A stretch of DNA of 64,000 nucleotides from Bradyrhizobium sp. CIAT3101 (GCF_029714945.1 NZ_CP121634.1:4547001-4611000), one strand, 5' to 3'; shown: positions 1 through 9,670, counted from the stretch's first letter. Notes: generated from the sequence alone by a model not told the origin. Numbers and translations are program-made.

Positions 1-2
1 CG

Positions 3-56
3 CTCGACAGCGTTCTCGGCGATGCCAAGGGCGATCCGGCTCAGAGGACGGCCTGA
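3..56 (+). CDS. C-terminal tail of a gene cut by the window edge (tentative)
   Basis: An open frame runs in from the left edge and ends at a TGA at 54-56, giving the tail LDSVLGDAKGDPAQRTA. The composition is like normal coding sequence here, and a FixK box and the next gene follow. Only 17 residues are visible, so no family can be named and the frame could be accidental. Confidence 0.3.
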   Translation, partial: LDSVLGDAKGDPAQRTA

Positions 57-114
57 TGCGGCGTACTGCGATGCGAACTGCGACGCTTCGCGTCCTGCGG
101 AATGCGCGCGACCG

Positions 115-128
115 TTGACTTGGATCAA
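115..128. promoter_or_regulatory. FixK/FNR-type box
   Basis: TTGA-CTTGGA-TCAA is a perfect TTGA-N6-TCAA palindrome 65 bases ahead of the decarboxylase start codon. This is the consensus for CRP/FNR-family regulators such as FixK2 of Bradyrhizobium, which activate genes at low oxygen. It is one of five such sites in the first 15 kb, all in gene-free sequence. Confidence 0.75.
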
Positions 129-193
129 ATGGAGCGACCGGCGCCGAAAGCACGATCCCGCATCACCTTCCCCAAAAAGATCGGGAGAGACGC

Positions 194-2947
194 ATGGCCA
201 AGGATACGAAGATCGCGCAGAAGCGCATCGACCAGTTCTTTTCCGGGCCCGGAGCGCGCGCCGACGATTGGCGTGATCTGGTTGAGGCCGCAAAAGTTTG
301 GGCGCGCGGCGGCGATCGTGCCGCCTATGACGCGGCGCTGGCGAGCCTGTCGGTGACGGAAGAATTCCACGGCTATCCCGGCCTGCAATTGATGGCTTCC
401 TTGCGCGAAGCAGCCGCGGCCGGGGATGCGGCCGCGTCGCTGTCGCTTGCGACCCGGATCACCCAGGCTTTGGCGACGCGATCATTCCGCCAGCATGCCG
501 GCGACTGGAATGCAAAGGACGATGGCAATGGCGATGCCCCCGAACTGGTGTCGCCCACTTTCGGTGCGCATAAGGCGCGCCGGCCCTATTTCGAAACACT
601 GATCGTCACCGGCGTGTCACCCGGCCAGTGGCCGGCGCTGGCGTCCGAATGGCGCAAGCTGCGCCGTCCGGAGGACGCCTTCATCTACGAGCCGGTCATC
701 GTCGGCAATCTGGAAGACGCCTTTTGCGCGACCATGCTCAATCCCAACCTCGGGGCCGTCGTCATCAACGAGGGCTTTGGCCTGCGCTCGCGCCACGATG
801 CGCCGGTCCTGCGTTCGATGACCGCTGCTGCCGGCCTCAAGGACGAGTCCGATGCATCCGCGCTGCGGCTGGCCCAGATCATCAAGAGGGTCAGGCCCGA
901 GCTTGATCTCTACATGATCTCGAATCGCGACGTCGAGGAAATGGCCGGCAATCCCGAGGCCAACGTCGTTCGCCGTATCTTCTATTCGGTGGAAGAGCTG
1001 CTGGAGCTGCATCTTTCGATCCTCGAAGGCATCCAGGATCGCTACGACACGCCGTTCTTCGACAATCTCAAGAAATACGCGCAGCGCCCCATAGGCACGT
1101 TCCATGCGCTGCCGATCGCCCGCGGCAAGTCGATCTTCAAGTCCGACTGGATCCGCGACATGGGCGAGTTCTACGGCCCGAACCTGTTCCTGGCCGAGAG
1201 CAGCGCCACCACCGGCGGCCTCGACAGCATGCTGGAGCCGACCGGCAACATCAAGAAGGCGCAGGAGAAGGCGGCGAGGGCGCTCGGCGCCGACCGCGTC
1301 TTCTTCGTCACCAACGGTACCTCGACGTCGAACAAGATGGCGGTGCAGGCGCTGCTGGCGCCGGGCGATATCGCGATCGTCGATCGCAACTGCCACAAGT
1401 CGCATCACTATGGAATGGTGCTGGCCGGTGCGCAGCCGCTCTATGTCGAAGCCTTCCCGATGACGGAATATTCGATGTATGGCGCGGTGCCGCTGAAGAC
1501 GATCAAGCAGGCGCTGCTCAACGCCAAGGCCGACGGCCGCCTCGACCGCGTCAAGCTGCTCGACCTCACCAACTGCACGTTCGACGGCCACATCTACAAC
1601 ACCCGGCGGGTGATGGAGGAATGTCTTGCCATCAAGCCCGACCTGATCTTCCTGTGGGATGAGGCCTGGTTCGGCTTCGCGCGCTTCTCGCCGTTCCTGC
1701 GCCGCCGCACTGGCCTTGGCGCCGCCAACGAGATCGAGGCGTGGATGCGCGACCCGAAATCGGTCGCCGCCTATGAGAAGCAGCAGGCCGAGCTCGGCAA
1801 GAATCCGACGGACGAGGTGCTGCTCAAGACGCGCCTCATTCCCGATCCGCGCCAGATTCGTCTCCGCGTCTACCAGACCAACTCGACCCACAAGTCGATG
1901 TCGGCGATCCGGCAGGGCTCGATGCTCTCGGTCAAGGACGTCGAATTCCACACGGTCGAGCAGCAGTTCAAGGAAGCCGTGTTCACGCACGCCTCCACCA
2001 GCCCGAACCAGCAGCTCATCGCCAGCCTCGATATCTCGCGGCGCCAGATGGAGCTGGAGGGCTATGGCCTCGTCGCCAACGCCATGGAGATCGCGTTCGC
2101 CATCCGCAACGCGGTCAACAACAATCCGCTGATCTCAAAATACTTCCATGTCCTCGGCGCCGACGCCATGGTACCGGCGCAATACCGCCAGAGCGGCTTC
2201 ACCGACTATCTTGCCGCCGGCGTGAACTGGGCCAATACGCTCAAGAGCCTGGACGAGGACGAGTTCTGTCTCGACCCGACCCGCATGACGCTGGTGTGCG
2301 GCACGGCGGGTTTCGACGGTACCCAGTTCAAGGGCATTCTGGCCAGCGAGTACAACATCCAGGTCAACAAGACCTCGCGCAACTCCGTGCTGGTTCAGTC
2401 CAACATCAACAACACCCGCAGCGATGTCGCGCATCTCGTGCGCGTCCTCGCCGAGATCGCGGGCGAGGTGGACCGCGGGCTGGCGCAAGGCGGCGCCAAT
2501 GCGCGCCAGACCTTCGAGGCGCGGGTCAAGAGCCTGATGAAGGACGTGCCTGATCTCCCGAACTTCTCGCACTTCCACCCGAGCTTCCGTGGCGATGCCG
2601 GCACCAAGACCAACGAAGGCGACATTCGCAGCGGATTCTATGCCGCCTATGACGTCGCCGGCTGCGAGCATATCCGCCTCAACGATCCCGAGATCGATCG
2701 TCGTCTGAAGGCTGGTCCCGAGCTCGTCTCGGCCAATTTCGTGATCCCGTACCCGCCGGGCTTCCCGATCATGGTGCCGGGTCAGGTCATTACCCAGGAG
2801 ACCATCGACTTCATGCGCAAGCTCGATGTGAAGGAGATCCATGGCTACGACGCAAAGGAAGGGCTGAAGCTCGTGCGCACGGAAGCGTTGGGCAAGATCG
2901 GCCGGCCGAAGCCGGGCGCGCAACCGAAGCTCAAGGCCGCGTCATAG
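194..2947 (+). CDS. Orn/Lys/Arg-type PLP-dependent amino-acid decarboxylase, long form
   Basis: This 917-residue protein belongs to the bacterial ornithine/lysine/arginine decarboxylase family (fold-type I PLP enzymes), which remove the alpha-carboxyl of a basic amino acid and consume a proton. Visible landmarks are VTNGTSTSNK near residue 371, VDRNCHKSHH near 395, DEAWFGF near 489 (the Asp that contacts the PLP ring nitrogen) and the PLP lysine K567 in STHKSMS. Residues 130-290 resemble the receiver-like wing domain; residues 1-130 are an extra N-terminal segment, making it about 160-200 residues longer than the E. coli enzymes. The start follows GGGAGAG. Substrate cannot be read from sequence. 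A FixK box upstream and the AspT-type antiporters downstream suggest a decarboxylase/antiporter role at low oxygen or low pH. Confidence 0.88.
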   Translation: MAKDTKIAQKRIDQFFSGPGARADDWRDLVEAAKVWARGGDRAAYDAALASLSVTEEFHGYPGLQLMASLREAAAAGDAAASLSLATRITQALATRSFRQHAGDWNAKDDGNGDAPELVSPTFGAHKARRPYFETLIVTGVSPGQWPALASEWRKLRRPEDAFIYEPVIVGNLEDAFCATMLNPNLGAVVINEGFGLRSRHDAPVLRSMTAAAGLKDESDASALRLAQIIKRVRPELDLYMISNRDVEEMAGNPEANVVRRIFYSVEELLELHLSILEGIQDRYDTPFFDNLKKYAQRPIGTFHALPIARGKSIFKSDWIRDMGEFYGPNLFLAESSATTGGLDSMLEPTGNIKKAQEKAARALGADRVFFVTNGTSTSNKMAVQALLAPGDIAIVDRNCHKSHHYGMVLAGAQPLYVEAFPMTEYSMYGAVPLKTIKQALLNAKADGRLDRVKLLDLTNCTFDGHIYNTRRVMEECLAIKPDLIFLWDEAWFGFARFSPFLRRRTGLGAANEIEAWMRDPKSVAAYEKQQAELGKNPTDEVLLKTRLIPDPRQIRLRVYQTNSTHKSMSAIRQGSMLSVKDVEFHTVEQQFKEAVFTHASTSPNQQLIASLDISRRQMELEGYGLVANAMEIAFAIRNAVNNNPLISKYFHVLGADAMVPAQYRQSGFTDYLAAGVNWANTLKSLDEDEFCLDPTRMTLVCGTAGFDGTQFKGILASEYNIQVNKTSRNSVLVQSNINNTRSDVAHLVRVLAEIAGEVDRGLAQGGANARQTFEARVKSLMKDVPDLPNFSHFHPSFRGDAGTKTNEGDIRSGFYAAYDVAGCEHIRLNDPEIDRRLKAGPELVSANFVIPYPPGFPIMVPGQVITQETIDFMRKLDVKEIHGYDAKEGLKLVRTEALGKIGRPKPGAQPKLKAAS

Positions 2948-2960
2948 CACGCGGCCCCCT

Positions 2961-4655
2961 TCAGGGCGCGAACACGGCGACCATCACCGAGCCCCAGGTC
3001 GTCAGCAAAATGTTCGCGACGGGATAGGCCGGCGTATATCCGAGCACGGGCACCGGGCTTCCCGATCGCTCCTGGAGGGCGGCCATGGCGGCCGTCACCG
3101 TCTGCGAGCCGGTCAATCCGCCGAGCAGAAGGATCGGGTTCATGCGCAGGACGAAGTGACCGAAGCAGAATCCGACGATCTGCGGCAGCAGCGTCACGAC
3201 CATGCCACCAAGCAGCAGGCCGATGCCGGACTCGCGCAAGGCGGAGAGAAAGATGGGCCCGGCGTGGATTCCTGTGAGGCCGACAAACGCGGCAAGTCCG
3301 AGTGACGTCATCAGGCTGATGGCGCCGTCCGGAATCCGACCGAACCGCGGGTTGAGCGTGCGGAGGTAGCCGACCAGGAGCCCGGCGAGCAGCGTGCCGA
3401 CGCTGGTGCTCAGTGCGATCTTGATGCTGCCGACAGGAAAGCTCACGAGCACGCCGACGATGCCACCGAAGAATATGGCGAGCCCAAGCACCACGAAATC
3501 GATGCTGGTGCTGGGCTCAACGATGACACCGATGTTTTTCGCCGCGTTCTCCACAACCGGTTCGGGACCGACGATCCGCAGCAGATCGCCGCGCTGCAGG
3601 ACCACGCCGGGTGCGATCGGCAACTCCTGGCCACCGCGGCGCAACGAACGCAGATAGAGGCCGCGTGTCCAGGTCTGCTCCGAGGCCTCCTGCAGGTTCA
3701 TGCCGGCGAGCTTGGCGTTGATCAGGAAGACGTCCGCGGAGATCAGGGGAATGTCGAGCAGATCCCTGTCCTCGACCTCCTCGGCGCGCGAGCCGATCAG
3801 GTCGACGATGATTTGGCGCGGCGCCGAGATCGTGATCACATCGCCGGGTGCGAGAACCGTCGCCGGTTCCGCCTGGAACATGCGTTCTCCGTGGCGGATC
3901 CGGTGAATGAACAGGCGGTGCTCCGGCAGGCGCGCTTCGGCGGCGGCGACCGTCAATCCGATCAGCGGAGAGTCCGCGTCCAGCCGATAGGCGCGCAGCT
4001 CGAATTTCCGCCATGCCGACGCCAGGCCCGGCTTGCTCCGGCTCATGCCCAGCGACTGCTCGAGCTTGAGCGCCTCGTCGCGCAGGTCGATCTTGAGGAG
4101 GGCAGGCGCGACCACCGTGATCCACAGGATCACGCCCGCATAGCCGAAGATGTAGCAGACGGCGTCCGCGACAGCGATGTGCGAGACATAGAGTGCACGC
4201 TGCGTCTCGGGTGCCGCGAGGCCGTTGATCGCGTCGGTTGCCGTTCCCATCGCCGCGCTTTGAGTCAGGGCTCCCGACATCAGCCCGGCCGCGAGGCCGG
4301 GATCGAGACCGAGCGTCTTTCCCACGACGATGGCGGCCGCAAGGCCGGTGAGACCCACGACGACGGCGAGCAGCATCGGCTTCAGCCCGTCGCGCTTCAT
4401 GGCCTGCACGAATTGCGGACCGACGGAATAGCCGATCCCGAACAGGAACAGCAGGAACAGGAAGGATTTGGTCATGCCGGAGACGGGTACATGCGCGAAG
4501 TCGCCGACCACGAGGCCGGCGAACAACGAGCCCGTGACCGGGCCGAGACTGAAGGCGCCGATCTTGAAGCTTCCGATCCAGTAGCCTGCGGCGATCACCA
4601 GGAACAGCGCAAGCTCGGGATAGCGGACGAGAAACTGTTCCAGCCAAGTCAGCAT
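2961..4655 (-). CDS. AspT-type (AAE family) aspartate:alanine-like antiporter, copy 2
   Basis: A 564-residue integral membrane protein of the aspartate:alanine exchanger family. It shows the family layout: about five or six membrane segments, a central cytosolic region of roughly 170 residues (205-375) with two TrkA-C/RCK_C-like modules (the first contains AEEVEDRDLLDIPL), then a second set of membrane segments. It lies 18 bases downstream of a paralogue on the same strand, so the two are probably co-transcribed. In Tetragenococcus AspT exchanges aspartate for alanine and drives a proton-motive decarboxylation cycle. Which substrate this copy takes is unknown; it could instead serve the neighbouring basic-amino-acid decarboxylase, with which it is convergent. 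Confidence 0.85.
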   Translation of the reverse strand: MLTWLEQFLVRYPELALFLVIAAGYWIGSFKIGAFSLGPVTGSLFAGLVVGDFAHVPVSGMTKSFLFLLFLFGIGYSVGPQFVQAMKRDGLKPMLLAVVVGLTGLAAAIVVGKTLGLDPGLAAGLMSGALTQSAAMGTATDAINGLAAPETQRALYVSHIAVADAVCYIFGYAGVILWITVVAPALLKIDLRDEALKLEQSLGMSRSKPGLASAWRKFELRAYRLDADSPLIGLTVAAAEARLPEHRLFIHRIRHGERMFQAEPATVLAPGDVITISAPRQIIVDLIGSRAEEVEDRDLLDIPLISADVFLINAKLAGMNLQEASEQTWTRGLYLRSLRRGGQELPIAPGVVLQRGDLLRIVGPEPVVENAAKNIGVIVEPSTSIDFVVLGLAIFFGGIVGVLVSFPVGSIKIALSTSVGTLLAGLLVGYLRTLNPRFGRIPDGAISLMTSLGLAAFVGLTGIHAGPIFLSALRESGIGLLLGGMVVTLLPQIVGFCFGHFVLRMNPILLLGGLTGSQTVTAAMAALQERSGSPVPVLGYTPAYPVANILLTTWGSVMVAVFAP

Positions 4656-4673
4656 CTCAGCGCCGCCCGATCT

Positions 4674-6365
4674 CTACGTCATCAGCATGACGAGAACCAT
4701 GCCCCAGATCGTCAGCAGCGTGTTTCCGACCGCGTAGGTGACGGTATAGCCGAGACCGGGAATTTGGCTGCGTGCGCGATCGTTGATCATGCCGAGCGAG
4801 GCCGTGGTGGTGCGAGCGCCCGAGCAGCATCCAAGCACGATGGCGTCATGGAAGCGGAATACGTATTTGCCGACATACATGGCGAGGATCAGCGGCACGG
4901 TCGTCACAGCGACGCCCCAGAGGAACAGGCCGATGCCTTGCGCCTTGAGGCCAGCCACGAATCCTGGTCCCGACGAGATACCGACGATCGCAATGAAGAC
5001 ATTGAGACCGACCGAGTTCATGAACCAGACGGTCGGTGAGGGAATCCGCCCGAAGGTGGGATGCACCGAGCGCAGCCAGCCGAAGAACAGACCCGAGATC
5101 AGTGCGCCGCCGGAGGTCGACAAGGTCAGCGGCACGCTGCCGATCTTGTAGACGATGGCGCCGATCAGCGCGCCGATGGCGATGGCGGCGCCGATGAAGG
5201 CCACGTCGGCGACGTCGGTCGCCTTGTCCGGCCGGCCGAGCATCTTTGTCGCGGCCGCGACGTCAGGCGTGCGCCCGACGATGGTGACGATGTCGCCGCG
5301 ATTGATCTTGGTGTTGGGGAGGATCGGGATATCGACCGCGATGGCGCCTCTGGTGATCTTGCGCAGGAACACGCCGCGCGATGCCGGGATCTGCGCCAGT
5401 TGCTCCAGGGTTTTGCCGTCGACGTCCTTGCTGGTCACGTAGACATCGACGCCCTCGATCGGCATCGAGAGCAGATCGCGATCATCGACTTCCTCGGCCT
5501 GCTCGCCGATCAACTGCACGAGCACGTCGCGCCGGCCGGCCACGGCGACGACATCGTTCGCGTGGATCACGGCATCGGCGGTGGCGTCTATGATCTTGCC
5601 CTCCTGTCTCAGCCGCAGGATGAACACCCGATGGTCGGGCAGCAGCGCCTCGGCTTCCCGCACCGTTTTCCCGACCACCGGGCCGCGCTCGCGAACGCGG
5701 AATGCGCGGACATCGAACTGATGCCACGCGGTGCCGGGACCGCCCAGCTGCTTCTTGCCGCCGTGCTCTTCTTCATATTTCTTGCACGCAGCTTCGAGGT
5801 CGATGCCGAGCAGGGCGGGGCCAAGCAGCGCAAGAACGATGGCGGATCCGACGGTGCCGAAGATGTAGGTTACGGCGTAGGCGACGGGCATGCCATCGAG
5901 GATCTTCTTGGTGTCCTCCGGCGACAGGCCAAGTCGGTTGATGGCATCGGTTGCAAGGCCCATCGATGCCGAGATCGTCTGCGAGCCGGCATAAAGTCCG
6001 GCGGCCGAACCGACATCATAGCCGGCGAGTTTTGCTCCAACATACGCCGAGATCAGGCAGAACACGCAAACGACGGCCGCGAAGATCGCCTGTGGGACAC
6101 CGTCCTGCGCAATGCCGCGCACGAATTGCGGACCGACCCCGTAGCCGATGGCAAACAGGAACATCAGGAAGAAGAACGGCTTGAGCGGACCTGTCACCGT
6201 AATGCCGATCTGGCCGATGATCACAGCGGCGATCAACGTCGCGGTGACGGCCCCGAGCCCGAGGCCCTTGTAGGTGAATGAGCCGAAATAATAGCCCAGG
6301 GCCAAGGACAGGAAGATCGCGATTTCCGGATAGCTCTTGAGCGTCTGAAAGAACCAGTCGATCAT
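4674..6365 (-). CDS. aspT: AspT-type aspartate:alanine antiporter, copy 1
   Basis: This 563-residue membrane protein of the AAE family has the same plan as its downstream neighbour: two blocks of membrane segments around two central TrkA-C-like domains ([14 protein letters not shown] begins the second). I chose ATG 6365 ([10 protein letters not shown]) because GGGGTGA precedes it; an upstream ATG at 6416 would add a hydrophilic tail without a ribosome site. It is divergent from aspD, with two FixK boxes in the 328-base gap, and is therefore the better candidate for true AspT: importing aspartate in exchange for the alanine made by AspD, with net export of one negative charge-equivalent per cycle and intracellular proton consumption. 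Confidence 0.87.
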   Translation of the reverse strand: MIDWFFQTLKSYPEIAIFLSLALGYYFGSFTYKGLGLGAVTATLIAAVIIGQIGITVTGPLKPFFFLMFLFAIGYGVGPQFVRGIAQDGVPQAIFAAVVCVFCLISAYVGAKLAGYDVGSAAGLYAGSQTISASMGLATDAINRLGLSPEDTKKILDGMPVAYAVTYIFGTVGSAIVLALLGPALLGIDLEAACKKYEEEHGGKKQLGGPGTAWHQFDVRAFRVRERGPVVGKTVREAEALLPDHRVFILRLRQEGKIIDATADAVIHANDVVAVAGRRDVLVQLIGEQAEEVDDRDLLSMPIEGVDVYVTSKDVDGKTLEQLAQIPASRGVFLRKITRGAIAVDIPILPNTKINRGDIVTIVGRTPDVAAATKMLGRPDKATDVADVAFIGAAIAIGALIGAIVYKIGSVPLTLSTSGGALISGLFFGWLRSVHPTFGRIPSPTVWFMNSVGLNVFIAIVGISSGPGFVAGLKAQGIGLFLWGVAVTTVPLILAMYVGKYVFRFHDAIVLGCCSGARTTTASLGMINDRARSQIPGLGYTVTYAVGNTLLTIWGMVLVMLMT

Positions 6366-6490
6366 GATGTCACCCCTTCGTGCATCGGCACGCGCCCAGC
6401 TCGCTCCGCGCCACATCGGATGCGAAGATCTCGAGAACGAGATCTGAAGCCGTATCGAGCGATATGAGGCGACGGTCCACGCCGGACATG

Positions 6491-6504
6491 TTGATTTATG
6501 TCAA
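6491..6504. promoter_or_regulatory. FixK/FNR-type box
   Basis: TTGA-TTTATG-TCAA is a perfect palindromic box 125 bases upstream of the leftward aspT start. It is the nearer of two boxes in the aspT-aspD gap to aspT, so it probably serves the leftward aspT pair. Confidence 0.72.
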
Positions 6505-6581
6505 CGGCCGAGCCTTGCGGCGTGCAGGATCGACAATACACATCGCGCTGCGTTGCGGGACAGCGGCGGGTTGCCAGACCC

Positions 6582-6595
6582 TTGAGCTAGATCAA
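6582..6595. promoter_or_regulatory. FixK/FNR-type box
   Basis: TTGA-GCTAGA-TCAA is a perfect palindromic box 98 bases upstream of aspD. With the box at 6491 it gives each arm of the divergent aspT / aspD pair its own site. Confidence 0.75.
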
Positions 6596-6693
6596 GGGAA
6601 GCCGCTTGCTGCCCATCATGCTGAGCGCGATGACGCAGGTACGGAAGCCTGCTCCACCTCGTCCCAACAGATCGCATCGTTCGGGAGTGTCAT

Positions 6694-8328
6694 ATGGCCG
6701 ATATCTTGACGCTGAAGAAATTCGAGGCACTGAGCCCGTTCGAGATCAAGGACGAGCTGATCAATCTCGCCAAGGCGACGTCGAAGCGGACGCAATCCGC
6801 ATTCCTGAACGCCGGCCGCGGTAACCCGAACTGGGTGGCCACCACGCCGCGCGAAGGCTTCTTCCTGCTCGGGCAGTTCGCGATCACCGAAAGCAAGCGG
6901 GTTATGGAGCACCCGGCGGGGATCGGCGGCATGCCCCAGGCCAAGGGCATTGCCGCACGCTACGAGGCCTGGCTTGCCAAGCATTCGGACATGCCGGGCG
7001 CAAGCTTCCTTACGGAGATGCTGCCCTTTGCGGTCAAGAAATTCGGCTTCGAGCCGGACGCCTTCGTCCACGAGCTCGTCGATTCCATCATCGGCGACAA
7101 TTATCCGGTGCCGGACCGCATGCTGGTGCACAACGAGAAGATCGTACACGAATATCTGATGTGGGCCGTCTGCGGCGAGCCGCGGCCATCGGGCAAGTTC
7201 GACATCTATGCGGTCGAGGGCGGCACGGCGGCGATGTGCTATCTCTTCAAGTCGCTGAAGGCCAATCGCCTGTTGCTCCCTGGCGACACCATCGCGCTGG
7301 GAACGCCGATCTTCACGCCGTACATCGAGATGACGCATCTGGAGGATTACGACCTCAAGGTCGTCCAGATCAAGGCGCCGCAGGAGAACAAATTCCAGTT
7401 CACCGACGACGAGATCAAGAAGCTGGAAGATCCGAAGATCAAGGCGTTCTTCATCGTCAACCCCGCCAATCCCAGCGGAATGGGAGTGAGCCCGGAAACG
7501 ATCGGCAAGTTGAGCAAGCTGGTCAAGACCAAGCGCCCCGATCTCATGCTGTTGACTGACGACGTTTATGGCACCTTCGTCCATGGTTTCCGTTCGCTGC
7601 TGGGCGAGCTGCCGCACAACACCATCGGCGTGTATTCCTATTCCAAATATTTCGGCTGCACGGGGTGGCGGCTCGGCGCCATCGCCATTCACGAAGACAA
7701 CATCTTCGACAAGATGATCGCCAAGCTGCCCGAGGCCGCGGTCAAGGCCCTCGACAAGCGCTACGGACCGCTGACGCTGGAGCCGCGCAAGCTGAAAATC
7801 ATCGACCGCATTGTTGCCGACAGTCGCGATGTCGCGCTCAATCACACGGCGGGTCTGTCGCTGCCGCAGCAGGTGATGATGAGCCTGTTCTCGCTGTCGG
7901 AGATGCTGGACACGAAGAAGGCCTATCAGGCCGCCTGCATGGAAATCGTCAACAAGCGGCTGTGGGCGCTGCTCGACGGGCTCGGGCTTGCCGACAAGAT
8001 GACGCCCAATCCGAACTACGACGCCTATTACGGACTGATCGATTTCGAGTTCTGGGCGAGAAAAAACATCGGGAACGAAGCCGTCGACTATCTGAAGAAG
8101 AATATCCATCCGCTCGATCTCGCATTCCGCCTGGCTGAGGCCCACGGCATCGTCCTGCTGAACGGCGGCGGTTTCGATGCGCCCGAATGGTCCTTGCGTG
8201 TGTCATTGGCCAATCTTCCCGACGACGTCTACGACGATATCGGTCGCGGCGTTCGGGCCATCGCACGCGGTTATCGGGACGCCTACGAGGCCGCCAAGGG
8301 AAGCGGGAATGCCAAGGCGACGCGATAG
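6694..8328 (+). CDS. aspD: bifunctional aspartate aminotransferase / aspartate 4-decarboxylase
   Basis: AspD is a fold-type I PLP enzyme that converts L-aspartate to L-alanine and CO2 (beta-decarboxylation) and also transaminates aspartate. The 544-residue length matches the known enzymes, which are longer than ordinary aspartate aminotransferases because of an N-terminal arm. Motifs are NAGRGNPNW near residue 33, NPANPSGMG in the middle, the TDDVYGTF stretch and the PLP lysine K318 in YSYSKYFG followed by TGWRLGAIA. GGGAGTG lies five bases before the ATG. It is divergent from two AspT-type antiporters, the standard partner, and has a FixK box 98 bases upstream. The pair would convert uptake and decarboxylation of aspartate into proton motive force and alkalinisation. 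Confidence 0.93.
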   Translation: MADILTLKKFEALSPFEIKDELINLAKATSKRTQSAFLNAGRGNPNWVATTPREGFFLLGQFAITESKRVMEHPAGIGGMPQAKGIAARYEAWLAKHSDMPGASFLTEMLPFAVKKFGFEPDAFVHELVDSIIGDNYPVPDRMLVHNEKIVHEYLMWAVCGEPRPSGKFDIYAVEGGTAAMCYLFKSLKANRLLLPGDTIALGTPIFTPYIEMTHLEDYDLKVVQIKAPQENKFQFTDDEIKKLEDPKIKAFFIVNPANPSGMGVSPETIGKLSKLVKTKRPDLMLLTDDVYGTFVHGFRSLLGELPHNTIGVYSYSKYFGCTGWRLGAIAIHEDNIFDKMIAKLPEAAVKALDKRYGPLTLEPRKLKIIDRIVADSRDVALNHTAGLSLPQQVMMSLFSLSEMLDTKKAYQAACMEIVNKRLWALLDGLGLADKMTPNPNYDAYYGLIDFEFWARKNIGNEAVDYLKKNIHPLDLAFRLAEAHGIVLLNGGGFDAPEWSLRVSLANLPDDVYDDIGRGVRAIARGYRDAYEAAKGSGNAKATR

Positions 8329-8385
8329 GGCCGGCGTACTGGTCCGGACTGGTTGGACGTCAATCTCAAATGGGGAACGAAAGTC

Positions 8386-8814
8386 ATGAAAGGGTTTGTT
8401 GTTGGTGCTGCTCTTGCCTTAACCGCTGTCACGGCCTTCAGCGCGCCGTCGCGTGCCGATACCGGGCAGGTCGCCGTCGTCTTCACCAAGGGTGGTTTCA
8501 TCGTCGGCGTCGGAGGTGGCGAGGGCGTGCTGGTCTATAGGGGCAAGAAATACCCCTTCACCGTCTCCGGCATGAGCGTCGGATTCACGGTCGGCGCTTC
8601 GACCACCAAGTTCGTCGGCCGCGCGCTCAATCTCAAAGGGCCGCAGTCGATCGAAGGCTCCTACGCGGCAGGCGGGGCGGGTGGCGCTGTTGCCGCCGGT
8701 GCGGGCGCCGTGCAGTTGCAGAACGGCAACGGCGTGATCCTTCAGCTCAGCGGGCCGAAGGTCGGCGCGGAAGTGTCGGCCGCGGTGGGCGGCGTCACGA
8801 TCAAGCTGAAATAG
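8386..8814 (+). CDS. small secreted glycine-rich protein, EipA-like (copy 1)
   Basis: A 142-residue protein with a signal peptide (MKGFVVGAALALTAVTAF, cleavage likely after the SRA region) and a compact Gly/Val-rich beta-type body: GGFIVGVGGGEG, LVYRGKKYPF, VSGMSVGFTVGAS. The layout is reminiscent of the EipA/DUF1134 and SYLF-type periplasmic proteins, but that relation is inferred from glycine spacing only. I took ATG 8386 because GGGGAACG precedes it and the signal peptide starts there; an in-frame TTG-like extension to 8353 is less likely. A close paralogue lies at 17135. It follows aspD by 57 bases without a clear terminator and may share its FixK-driven transcript. Confidence 0.7.
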   Translation: MKGFVVGAALALTAVTAFSAPSRADTGQVAVVFTKGGFIVGVGGGEGVLVYRGKKYPFTVSGMSVGFTVGASTTKFVGRALNLKGPQSIEGSYAAGGAGGAVAAGAGAVQLQNGNGVILQLSGPKVGAEVSAAVGGVTIKLK

Positions 8815-8837
8815 GCGAAGGACATCCGTGAGGGCGA

Positions 8838-8870
8838 GCGGGCCGGGTCCCCCCGGCCCGTTCCGCTTTT
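8838..8870. terminator. bidirectional rho-independent terminator
   Basis: GGGCCGGG and CCCGGCCC form a perfect 8-bp stem (10 with flanking pairs) around TCCC, followed on the plus strand by TTCCGCTTTT. It sits between the convergent 8386 gene and ppk2. Confidence 0.7.
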
Positions 8871-9670
8871 CAGTATCGCTCCTCAACGAATTTCAGCCCG
8901 CGCAGGCTGGCCTGGTCGTTGTAGCGCCCCTTGTGGGAGCGTGCCGGCAGCGTGACCTTCTCGCGTTTGATCTTCTTGTAGGGGATCCTTTGCAGGATAT
9001 GCGAGATGACGTTGAGCCGGGCGCGCCGCTTGTCGTCGGAGCGGATCAGCCGCCACGGCGCATGCTTGGTGTCGGTCGCCTCGAACATCATGTCGCGCGC
9101 ACGGGAGTAATCGTACCAGCGGCCGAACGACTCGGTATCCATCGGGCTCAGCTTCCACTGCCGCAGCGGATCCTCGATCCGTGCCTTGAAGCGAAGCTCC
9201 TGTTCCTCCATCCCGACCTCGAGCCACAGCTTGATCAGGATGATGCCGGCGTCCACGGCGAATTTCTCGACCAGCGGACACAATTCCAGGAAGCGCTTGT
9301 GTTCGGCCGGCGAGCAGAAGCCCATGACATATTCCACGCCGGCGCGGTTGTACCAGCTGCGGTCGAAGATCACGATCTCGCCACCGGCCGGGAATTGCTC
9401 GATATAGCGTTGCAGGAACAGCTGGGACTTTTGCCGGTCGGACGGTGCGGGCAGGGCGCAGACCCGGAATACCCGCGGGCTCACCTTCTCCGTCAATGCC
9501 TTGATGGTCCCGCCCTTGCCGGCGGCGTCTCGGCCCTCGAAGATGATGATCACCTTCAATTTCTGGGCCTTGACCCACTCCTGGAGGTGGCACAGCTCGA
9601 CCTGGAGCTTTTCGAGCTCCTTCTCATAGGCCTTGCGCTTCATTTTTTCCGCGGGCTCGTCCTTGGCCAT
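8870..9670 (-). CDS. ppk2: polyphosphate kinase 2 family protein
   Basis: PPK2 enzymes transfer phosphate between polyphosphate and nucleotides, usually running towards NTP or NDP synthesis. This 266-residue single-domain form has the Walker A loop EGRDAAGKGG (residues 45-54), the lid-region arginines RVFRVCALPAPSDRQ and the Walker B / catalytic segment IFDRSWYNRAG (101-111), all intact. The length fits the short one-domain class. It is the second gene of a leftward pair, 25 bases after the 9696-10148 gene, whose promoter region carries a FixK box. That would place energy recovery from polyphosphate under low-oxygen control. Confidence 0.93.
   Translation of the reverse strand: MAKDEPAEKMKRKAYEKELEKLQVELCHLQEWVKAQKLKVIIIFEGRDAAGKGGTIKALTEKVSPRVFRVCALPAPSDRQKSQLFLQRYIEQFPAGGEIVIFDRSWYNRAGVEYVMGFCSPAEHKRFLELCPLVEKFAVDAGIILIKLWLEVGMEEQELRFKARIEDPLRQWKLSPMDTESFGRWYDYSRARDMMFEATDTKHAPWRLIRSDDKRRARLNVISHILQRIPYKKIKREKVTLPARSHKGRYNDQASLRGLKFVEERY

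Noticed and set aside
617..1990. Long antisense ORF across the decarboxylase
   Set aside because: Shadow of a real gene whose catalytic motifs are on the plus strand; no ribosome site or known motif.
8350..8385. TTGGACGTCAA as a FixK box ahead of the 8386 gene
   Set aside because: The spacing is too short and the left arm is TTGG.
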